A stretch of 10,716 nt of DNA, taken from positions 1 through 10,716 of the forward strand of contig CAKPSO010000034.1 of the NCBI GenBank assembly GCA_934183185.1. Direction: 5' to 3'. Made by a program: the position numbers and the translations under genes. Below, piece after piece: positions 1 to 5,186 of the stretch (positions are counted from its first letter, which is position 1; each line of letters begins with the position of its first letter). Source of the stretch: an uncultured Bacilli bacterium. Lineage in GTDB: Bacteria > Bacillota_I > Bacilli_A > RF39 > UBA660. The notes beneath the pieces were generated by a model, which was given only the letters and a program-made list of their open reading frames with translations, had not been told where the DNA came from and did not search any database.

Positions 1-839
1 AATTTTTCTATTTCTTCTACTGTTAAACCAGTATATTTAGAAATAAATTCATAATCTTGAATATCCTTTAACATAGCTTGAGCTATCTCTATTTCTTTTT
101 GCTTAGAACCATCTTCTAGTCCATGTCGATAAGATTCTTTCTTGATAGAATTCTCTGTCTTTCTTTTGACCGCTTCAGCGTTATAATGTAATTTGAATTC
201 TTCATCCATAGCTAATCTCTCCAATTCTTCTATAATCTTTATATCTCTTGGATTATTAGTTAGCTTCCTCATCTTATCAAAACTATCTGCACTAAATAAA
301 CTTAAGCTAACTTCTAATTCACTACTATCATAACATACTTTCTTATAATTAGGTAAATAAATCTCATAACTTTCTATATCTTCTATTCTTAATTTAGTTT
401 TTGGATCTATAAATACATAACTTCCCATCTTTAATGATGGTATCTTCTTATTTCTATAGTTATTGAATGAAATTAGTTTAGTCTTTCTATCTTGATAATC
501 TTCTCCTGTATCATATAAACTTCCAGCTTCACGGTACAAGTATTGGTAGTTCTTTGAATCTATAAATTCATAATACTCTTTATTCATTTCTATTATTATA
601 GTATTCTTTCCATTTACTAGTTTTAAATCCATTCGATAATCTTTTACTTTATTACCAGTATTTGATTCATTATCTGTTAATTGATAATCTGTAATATCTA
701 ATAGAAATACTTCTTTAATAATAGTTTGTAACCAGCTTCTAGTATCTATGTTCTTATATAGATACTTAAATGTTGTATCAGATAATAGTGATACAAAGTT
801 ATCATTTACTAGAGTTTCTTTTTCAATAAGTGATATCAC
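1..839 (-). CDS. Rpn family recombination-promoting nuclease / PD-(D/E)XK nuclease family transposase, 3' end cut by window edge
   Basis: The frame is open from a GTG at 837-839 to the window edge (279 codons visible). GTG is the likely start: AAAGGGGG lies 8 nt upstream, an in-frame TAA lies seven codons upstream, and the next ATG is codon 70. The N-terminus has a TTFKYLYKN-type segment. The nuclease core appears as D71 in YRMDLKL followed by IIIEMNKEY (E84-x-N86), matching the D...E-x-Q/N pattern of Rpn enzymes. A charged linker near residues 225-250 (HGLEDGSKQKE) leads to EIAQAML and a TGLTVEEIEK tail typical of the family. Known Rpn proteins are DNA endonucleases that promote RecA-independent recombination and occur in many copies per genome. 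Residues past about 279 are outside the window. The family call is firm. Whether this copy is active is unknown, because the third catalytic position is N instead of the usual Q/K. Confidence 0.88.
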   Translation of the reverse strand, partial: MISLIEKETLVNDNFVSLLSDTTFKYLYKNIDTRSWLQTIIKEVFLLDITDYQLTDNESNTGNKVKDYRMDLKLVNGKNTIIIEMNKEYYEFIDSKNYQYLYREAGSLYDTGEDYQDRKTKLISFNNYRNKKIPSLKMGSYVFIDPKTKLRIEDIESYEIYLPNYKKVCYDSSELEVSLSLFSADSFDKMRKLTNNPRDIKIIEELERLAMDEEFKLHYNAEAVKRKTENSIKKESYRHGLEDGSKQKEIEIAQAMLKDIQDYEFISKYTGLTVEEIEK

Positions 840-869
840 TATATTTTCCCCCTTTCCTTAAATATTTAA

Positions 870-886
870 GTGTATCAATGATACAC
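870..886 (-). promoter_or_regulatory. Perfect inverted repeat in the Rpn 5' leader
   Basis: GTGTATC-ATT-GATACAC on the minus strand is a 7-bp inverted repeat with a 3-nt centre. It sits between the candidate -10 box (899-904) and the Shine-Dalgarno (around 849-858) of the Rpn gene. It could be an RNA hairpin in the leader or a protein-binding site. The half-site with its flank recurs at 1046-1055. The repeat is plainly visible; its function is inference. Confidence 0.45.
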
Positions 887-898
887 CCTAATATAATT

Positions 899-904
899 AT
901 TATA
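899..904 (-). promoter_or_regulatory. Candidate -10 box for the Rpn gene
   Basis: TATAAT in CTTATAATAA lies about 60 nt upstream of the GTG start. No good -35 hexamer is present at 16-18 nt (ATGCAG or TATGCA only), so this rests on the -10 alone. Confidence 0.35.
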
Positions 905-935
905 AGAAAGTTGGAAGATGACTGCATAAAGTTTT

Positions 936-957
936 AAAAAAGTTAAAAAAACTTAAC
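936..957 (-). terminator. Weak terminator-like hairpin upstream of the Rpn promoter
   Basis: On the minus strand, GTTAA-GTTTTT-TTAAC is followed by six T. The 5-bp stem has only one G-C pair, so it is weak. It could end transcripts from the collagen-like gene, whose stop codon is about 236 nt upstream and has no better terminator nearer. Confidence 0.3.
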
Positions 958-1192
958 CATTTCTAGTGATTAAGTTCTTTTATCAGTTATAGTTTTTAAT
1001 AAATAAAGTTTCCTTAGTATTACTTTATTATCTTACAAAAATTATAATGATACACTAAATATTTTATGTAAGTAACTGCAATAGAACCACTCAGGCTTCA
1101 TTTTAAATGCCTAAAATCAAACATAAGATTGAAAAAATTTAATAATTATAAACTTTTTCACTTCATACTAACATTAAATAAAATAAACATTT

Positions 1193-2095
1193 CTACATTT
1201 TATAACTCTTAATAATCAAATTCATATAACTAAAATTAACTGTATCACTACCATCAATCTTAGTTACCAAATTAAGCTTGGCTGGAGCATGAATATCTAC
1301 CACATTAACTTCAGAAAAATCCATATCAGTTGTTACTCCTTTATTTAAATCAAACTGTAAATCACTAATAACCTGACTAGTTGTCGCATTATATAAAGAG
1401 AAAGATGCACCAGTATTATTAGTAACTCCGGAAATCCTACCACAAAGTGTAATTTCAAAAACCCCTGTTCTTTTAATATTTATATCTTTATCATTTGGTA
1501 TTGAAATAATATCTGAAACACCTGGTATTAATCTCATAGTAGTAATGCTTGCTGTTGTAGCTTCAGTAGTATCTTTAAAACTAGCAAATGCAATAACATC
1601 ATATGATGTAGGGCCTAGTGTTCCCTTTGGCCCAGTTGGGCCAGTTGGACCGTCTAATCCAGAATCCCCCTTTGGCCCAGTTGGGCCAGTTGGACCAGCT
1701 AATCCAGAATCCCCCTTTGGCCCAGTTGGGCCTATAGAACCAGTTAATCCTTGGATTCCCTGTTCACCTTTTTCACCATTAGGACCAGTTGGACCAATTG
1801 GGCCAGCATCTCCCTTTTCACCCTTTGAACCGGTTGGGCCTACTATATTTCCAGAGGCAAACCACAGTTTATCGTCATCATTCCATATATATAAAATTCC
1901 AGCAACTATATAACATTCACCAGGTTTACCAGTTGGATGATGCTTTAATAATTCATCAAGAGAATTATATGATCCAAGTATCTGAAGTCCAACCCCTCTT
2001 GGCCCAGTTGGACCAACTATTGGATATATTCCAGCCTCACGTAATTTATTTCTAATTTTCTGATTTAAAATTATCTGATTATACCTATCGTCCAT
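1193..2095 (-). CDS. Collagen-like triple-helix repeat protein with C-terminal jelly-roll-like domain
   Basis: A 300-residue protein starting at ATG 2093-2095 behind AGGTGA. The N-terminus lacks an obvious signal peptide. A short GPTGPRG stretch at 28-34 leads to a small module, 36-85, with LQILGSYNSLDELLKHHPTG, CYIVAGILYIW and a W78. Similar modules precede collagen repeats in other Bacillota and phage fibre proteins (from memory). Residues 86-163 are 26 uninterrupted Gly-X-Y triplets rich in GPT and GPK. Residues 164-300 look like an all-beta C1q/TNF-like head, as in BclA-type proteins (TGVFEITLCGRISG, SFSLYNATTS, VNFSYMNLIIKSYKM). Such proteins trimerise and sit on spore or cell surfaces, or act as phage fibres. 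No phage genes are nearby, so a surface or exosporium-like role is the better guess. The repeat region is visibly more G+C rich than its neighbours. It appears to be transcribed alone, after the terminator at 2159-2182. Confidence 0.9.
   Translation of the reverse strand: MDDRYNQIILNQKIRNKLREAGIYPIVGPTGPRGVGLQILGSYNSLDELLKHHPTGKPGECYIVAGILYIWNDDDKLWFASGNIVGPTGSKGEKGDAGPIGPTGPNGEKGEQGIQGLTGSIGPTGPKGDSGLAGPTGPTGPKGDSGLDGPTGPTGPKGTLGPTSYDVIAFASFKDTTEATTASITTMRLIPGVSDIISIPNDKDINIKRTGVFEITLCGRISGVTNNTGASFSLYNATTSQVISDLQFDLNKGVTTDMDFSEVNVVDIHAPAKLNLVTKIDGSDTVNFSYMNLIIKSYKM
1623..1736 (-). repeat. 45-bp tandem repeat inside the collagen-like gene
   Basis: A unit beginning CCCTTTGGCCCAGTTGGGCC (plus strand) starts at 1623, 1668 and 1713, exactly 45 bp apart. 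The first two units are nearly identical and the third is shorter and diverges. Each encodes 15 residues (five Gly-X-Y triplets, GPTGPKGDSGL plus GPT). The near identity points to recent duplication by slippage or unequal exchange, so repeat number may vary between strains. Confidence 0.85.
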
Positions 2096-2118
2096 TTAGT
2101 CACCTCTTATCTATAACT

Positions 2119-2124
2119 ATCATA
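2119..2124 (-). promoter_or_regulatory. Possible -10 box for the collagen-like gene
   Basis: TATGAT lies about 24 nt upstream of the start codon, with no convincing -35. The overlapping CATATGATA also fits the CATANNNTA form of a mother-cell sporulation sigma factor -10, but the matching AC at -35 is not seen at the right spacing. The assignment to any sigma factor is weak. Confidence 0.25.
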
Positions 2125-2158
2125 TGTAACTTTAAAATATATGACTATGCTAATAACC

Positions 2159-2182
2159 AAAAAAAGAGAATTACTTCTCTTC
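2159..2182 (-). terminator. Intrinsic terminator overlapping the stop codon of the MATE-kinase gene
   Basis: On the minus strand AGAGAA-GTAA-TTCTCT is followed by an unbroken run of T. The 6-bp stem can extend to 8 bp with an A-U and a G-U pair. The loop contains the TAA stop (2171-2173), so the hairpin starts inside the last codons of the gene. It separates this gene from the collagen-like gene. Confidence 0.75.
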
Positions 2183-4147
2183 GACAAATTCCTTAATAAT
2201 TCCCGCTGTTTTTTCAGGCCCAAGCACATCCACATTTAAAGCTAAATCATAATTATCTAAATCAGTCCAATTACGATTAGTATAATACTTATAATGTTTA
2301 GCCCTATCCCTATTAATCCTATCTATAGTTACCTTAGCCTTTTCTTCTTTGATTCCATAATACTTAACTACACGTTTTAACTTATTTACATCATCACTAT
2401 ATAAAAATACACTTACAACATCTTTACTATCTTTTAATATATAATCAGCACATCTACCAACTATAATACATGACTCCATCTTAGCCAACTTTTTAATAAT
2501 CTTTTCTTCAGCAACAAATATACGATCATCATTATTATTAGAAAATTTAGCACTAACTAATTTTTGCTCACTTTCCTTAATATAATTCTTAGATAATCCA
2601 GATGATTTACTTGCTAGTGTAATAAGTTCCTTATCATATAAATTAATATTTAATAACTCTGATAATAATTTCCCAACATATCTTCCACCACTACCATATT
2701 CACGTGATATAGTAATTACTATCTTCTTACCTTTATAGCCTTTCTTTTTTATCCCTACATTTTGAATAACATTACTATTATTAAGCTTAGATAATTTCTG
2801 ATATTCACTATGTAACACAAATATACTAAACACAAAAGTAATAGAATCAGCTATTGGTGCAGCCTCTAATATTCCCATTAATCCCATATTAAAAGTTATA
2901 CACAAAATACATGCTAATGGTATAAATAAAATTATTTGACGTATAAAAGATAACATTGTAGCTTTACGCACATTGCCTAGTGATTGAACCACAATAGATG
3001 TAGTCATTTCTAAGAAATTAATCCCCATTACTGACATAAATGTATGACATAATATAACTGCAAACTCTAAAAACAAATCATAATTTGAATCTGTCTTGGT
3101 TATAAAAATACTAACTATTTCTCTAGGAAATAAATAAAACATTGCATTAAAGAATATACCTACTATTAAATTAATAACTAATACTCTACGAATAATCTCT
3201 TTTACTCTTTCATAATTACCAGCTCCATAATTAAATCCAATAATAGGCTGAGATCCTATAGTAATACCCAAAATAGTAGAAATAAATAAACTATTTACTT
3301 TAGATATAACGCCATATACTGATAATGGAATATCAGAGCCAAACTTAGTAGCTGCTCCATATTTAGTTACCATATTATTCATAAATATAAATAAAGCTAA
3401 TACTGTCCCCTGAGTAATAAATGATGATAAACCTAAGCCCAAAGATCTAAGTACACATTTATCTAACCTAAATGAATTACGTGTTAATTTAACTAACTTA
3501 GTCCTTCTTAAATATATAACTGCCATAATAAAGGATATAGCCTGTCCAATAATAGTAGCTAAAGCACCACCTTTTACTCCTAGATTCAAACAAAATATAA
3601 ATATTGGGTCTAATATAATGTTAATAATAGCACCTATAACTAATAATAACATTGCATATTTTGGAGAACCATCTGCCCTAATTAACTGTGATAAACTAGA
3701 ATAAATCACCATAAATGGAGCTCCAATAATAATAATTCTTCCATAATCAACTGCATACTGATATACACTATTAGTACATCCAAATAAATATACTAACTTA
3801 GGTAATAAGATATAAGCTATTATACTTAATACAAAAGCTATTATAAAAGAAACAGTAGTTGCAGATCCTACTATCTTACCAGCTTCTTCTTTTTTACCCT
3901 CTCCAAGCTTTAAAGAAAGATTAGCAGCTGCTCCGTTACCTATTAAACCAGCTACAGCACTAAAAATAATAACTAAAGGAAATATAACATTAGTAGCTGC
4001 ATTACCTAAAGTTCCTACTCCTTTACCTATAAATATTTGATCAACAATATTATAAACAGAATTTATTAACATACTAATTACGCATGGTATTGCAAAAGAT
4101 AATAATAACTTATTAATATTGTCTTTTCCTAAATCTAATTTTTTCAT
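2171..4147 (-). CDS. MATE family efflux transporter fused to a C-terminal cytidylate-kinase-like domain
   Basis: A 658-residue protein. The ATG at 4145-4147 is chosen because it sits right behind AGGAGGAGGAG; an in-frame TTG ten codons earlier would translate that Shine-Dalgarno. Residues about 5-455 are a twelve-helix MATE/MepA-type drug:cation antiporter: VYNIVDQIFIG early, RADGSPKYA near 158-166, and EAAPIAD near 428-434. After a basic linker (IKKKGYKGKK, about 466-475), residues 474-658 match the cytidylate-kinase-like family (Pfam PF13189): nucleotide-binding ITISREYGSGGRYVGKLL (about 478-495), IIVGRCADYIL (561-571), and an Arg-rich lid with DRINRDRAKHYKYY (609-622). The pump would be in the membrane with the kinase domain in the cytoplasm. 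What the kinase part phosphorylates or senses is unknown. The frame is continuous, so the fusion is real in this sequence. It is monocistronic: own promoter, structured leader and terminator. Confidence 0.92.
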   Translation of the reverse strand: MKKLDLGKDNINKLLLSFAIPCVISMLINSVYNIVDQIFIGKGVGTLGNAATNVIFPLVIIFSAVAGLIGNGAAANLSLKLGEGKKEEAGKIVGSATTVSFIIAFVLSIIAYILLPKLVYLFGCTNSVYQYAVDYGRIIIIGAPFMVIYSSLSQLIRADGSPKYAMLLLVIGAIINIILDPIFIFCLNLGVKGGALATIIGQAISFIMAVIYLRRTKLVKLTRNSFRLDKCVLRSLGLGLSSFITQGTVLALFIFMNNMVTKYGAATKFGSDIPLSVYGVISKVNSLFISTILGITIGSQPIIGFNYGAGNYERVKEIIRRVLVINLIVGIFFNAMFYLFPREIVSIFITKTDSNYDLFLEFAVILCHTFMSVMGINFLEMTTSIVVQSLGNVRKATMLSFIRQIILFIPLACILCITFNMGLMGILEAAPIADSITFVFSIFVLHSEYQKLSKLNNSNVIQNVGIKKKGYKGKKIVITISREYGSGGRYVGKLLSELLNINLYDKELITLASKSSGLSKNYIKESEQKLVSAKFSNNNDDRIFVAEEKIIKKLAKMESCIIVGRCADYILKDSKDVVSVFLYSDDVNKLKRVVKYYGIKEEKAKVTIDRINRDRAKHYKYYTNRNWTDLDNYDLALNVDVLGPEKTAGIIKEFVEEK

Positions 4148-4161
4148 AACTCCTCCTCCTA

Positions 4162-4208
4162 GCGTTAAAAAACGCAAATCCTATGTCTGGACTTACGTAT
4201 TTTTGCAC
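4162..4208 (-). promoter_or_regulatory. Structured 5' leader with two mutually exclusive stems (riboswitch-like)
   Basis: The roughly 60-nt leader of the MATE-kinase gene contains GUGCAAA (4202-4208), which can pair with UUUGCGU (4172-4178), enclosing AGUCC-AGACAUA-GGAUU, itself able to form a small stem. The 3' arm overlaps a second hairpin, GCGUU-UUUU-AACGC (4162-4175), which ends just before the Shine-Dalgarno. Both stems cannot form at once, the usual layout of a switching leader. Known guanidine-responsive RNAs, notably guanidine-IV (the mepA motif), sit in front of MATE pumps, so that is the first class to test. I could not confirm a consensus match from memory. No U-tract follows the second hairpin, so any switch would more likely act on translation. 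Confidence 0.4.
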
Positions 4209-4217
4209 GACTCACTA

Positions 4218-4247
4218 ATTATAACACTAATTATTTTTTCATGTAAG
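4218..4247 (-). promoter_or_regulatory. SigA-type promoter of the MATE-kinase gene
   Basis: CTTACA (4242-4247), an 18-nt spacer, then a perfect TATAAT (4218-4223). Transcription would start near 4211, giving a leader of about 63 nt before the ATG. The -35 lies within about 10 nt of the stop of the upstream CmpB-like gene, so the two are packed but separately driven. Confidence 0.65.
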
Positions 4248-4254
4248 CATTTTT

Positions 4255-4890
4255 TTACTTAAAAGTAACATAATTAAAACCAATTTTTTTATATATATCA
4301 GAAGCTCTAGGAGTATGAATAATTCTAGCTATAGCCAAATTATATATTTCATCTATTAAGAAAATACTGCATAAAGTAAAACTCATAATTAAAAAATTTC
4401 TCTTTTTCATATTCTTAGCTAAATAAAAGCATATTGGTACTATTACATATATAAGTAATAATCCTGATAATCCAAAAAACAAAACACTTCTTAAACAAAC
4501 AAATCCGGCTATATTACCAAAATTAAGTATTTCAGTATTATAATTCCAACACCTAAATCCTCCGCCTATAATATACATACCTAATCCCGATATATATTCT
4601 AATACCCCACATAATACTAAACTACGTAAAAATACTTTTAACGGTTCTTTTCTTTTTTTATATGTTAAATAATAAATAGCTATAGCTCCAATAGCATATA
4701 TATTAATCCAAGGTAAAAAATTACCACCGCGCCAATAAAATTTATCCATTCCACCATTAAAATAATAAAATATAAATTCATATACAAAACCGAAAATACC
4801 AGCTATTACTATAATTAAGCAAAATATTCCTAACCAAGTTATTCTATCAAATGAACTATCTTTATTTATATAATCATTATACTTCTTCAT
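4255..4890 (-). CDS. CmpB-like putative ABC transporter permease (PF06541 type), multi-pass membrane protein
   Basis: A 211-residue hydrophobic protein with about five membrane spans (roughly 18-42, 60-77, 86-110, 125-157, 164-185). Family-type signatures are GFVYEFIFYYF at 34-44, WRGGNFLPWINIYAIGA at 53-69, GVLEYISG at 95-102, and CWNYNTEILNFGNIAG at 114-129. These fit the family named putative ABC-transporter type IV / CmpB (from memory). No ATPase is fused or directly partnered, and members of the family have no settled function. The start ATG (4888-4890) has AGGAG 11 nt upstream, a slightly long spacing. A strong-looking promoter with a palindrome lies just upstream. No clear terminator follows the stop, so some read-through into the MATE leader is possible. 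Confidence 0.75.
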   Translation of the reverse strand: MKKYNDYINKDSSFDRITWLGIFCLIIVIAGIFGFVYEFIFYYFNGGMDKFYWRGGNFLPWINIYAIGAIAIYYLTYKKRKEPLKVFLRSLVLCGVLEYISGLGMYIIGGGFRCWNYNTEILNFGNIAGFVCLRSVLFFGLSGLLLIYVIVPICFYLAKNMKKRNFLIMSFTLCSIFLIDEIYNLAIARIIHTPRASDIYKKIGFNYVTFK

Positions 4891-4905
4891 ACTACTTACT
4901 ACTCC

Positions 4906-4923
4906 TACTATATTAATATAGTA
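4906..4923. promoter_or_regulatory. Perfect 18-bp palindrome, candidate operator of the CmpB-like gene
   Basis: TACTATATTAATATAGTA is identical to its own reverse complement across all 18 bases. It includes the whole -10 box (4918-4923) and the likely start of transcription. A palindrome placed there is typical of a repressor site, because a bound dimer would block RNA polymerase. No regulator gene is adjacent. It contains only two G-C pairs, so some chance of coincidence in A+T-rich DNA remains. Confidence 0.5.
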
Positions 4924-4946
4924 TCATCTAGTACTATGAGTGTCAA
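4918..4946 (-). promoter_or_regulatory. SigA-type promoter of the CmpB-like gene
   Basis: A perfect TTGACA (4941-4946), a 17-nt spacer, and TACTAT (4918-4923). The -10 lies 28 nt upstream of the start codon. The perfect -35 and ideal spacing make this one of the clearest promoters in the window. Confidence 0.75.
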
Positions 4947-4959
4947 TTTTTATTTCTAG

Positions 4960-5165
4960 TCATAATATTTTACTTACATCAACACTTCTTATTTCTAATA
5001 GTTTAACTTTACTATTTATTATACCGCCATATTAGGAATCATCTTAACAGGAATATCTACCTGATGTTTACTTTGAACACGTGAATTTTTAAACCATAAT
5101 CCTGTTAAATACTCTTATCACTAGTAATTACTATATTATCTAAACCAATAGGTTTTTGATATATT
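4960..5165 (-). pseudogene. ogt: Decayed methylated-DNA--protein-cysteine methyltransferase (Ogt/MGMT-like)
   Basis: Three pieces in three different minus-strand frames line up in order with an Ogt protein. Piece one (5112-5164) reads YQKPIGLDNIVITSDKS, like the N-terminal SPIG...ASD strand. Piece two (5022-5111) reads YLTGLWFKNSR, then VQSKHQVDIPVKMIPNMAV and TAA, like the LTGLWFE segment. Piece three (4963-5010) reads KVKLLEIRSVDVSKIL then TGA, like the C-terminal KLLELE..DMSKFF tail. The intact enzyme, about 165-175 residues, repairs O6-alkylguanine by moving the alkyl group to the Cys of a PCHR motif. That motif and roughly 90-100 central residues are absent. There is no start codon in the first frame, which has TGA just upstream. 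The remnant starts about 20 bp after the ABC transporter stop, on the same strand. The assignment comes from remembered family motifs, not from an alignment. Confidence 0.65.
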
Positions 5166-5186
5166 CATTTATAATTATTCATATAA

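Larger units (their letters stand above)
840..1192. other. 353-bp gene-free interval between the Rpn gene and the collagen-like gene
   Basis: No frame of meaningful length or recognisable protein relic was found on either strand. The interval is very A+T rich. On the minus strand it holds the 3' flank of the collagen-like gene, a weak terminator-like hairpin (936-957), an imperfect inverted repeat (1093-1112, AGGC...GCCT), and the -10 box, leader palindrome and Shine-Dalgarno of the Rpn gene. A 10-bp word, AATGATACAC, occurs at 877-886 and again at 1046-1055. Confidence 0.6.

Noticed and set aside
1042..1101. Minus-strand 19-codon open frame (MKPEWFYCSYLHKIFSVSL)
   Set aside because: Very short, with only a weak AGG upstream and no family resemblance. 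Frames of this size are expected by chance.
1093..1112. Inverted repeat AGGC...GCCT as terminator of the collagen-like gene
   Set aside because: It is not followed by a T run on the minus strand, and the stem has a bulge.
1545..1913. Plus-strand open frame that itself reads as GPV/GPS collagen-like repeats
   Set aside because: It is the exact antisense of the real collagen-like gene. GGN-CCN codons are nearly self-complementary, so the opposite strand also spells Gly-Pro repeats. It has no folded head domain and no sensible start context.
1789..2055. Plus-strand open frame of 88 codons
   Set aside because: It lies fully antisense to the collagen-like gene, has no Shine-Dalgarno and no recognisable motif.
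4162..4175. GCGTT-TTTT-AACGC hairpin as an intrinsic terminator
   Set aside because: The T run is in the loop, not after the stem. It is followed by TAGGAGG, so it is better viewed as a leader hairpin.
4148..4177. Upstream TTG start adding ten residues (MRFLTLGGGV) to the MATE-kinase protein
   Set aside because: It would translate through the leader hairpin and the strong AGGAGGAGGAG Shine-Dalgarno that serves the ATG at 4147.
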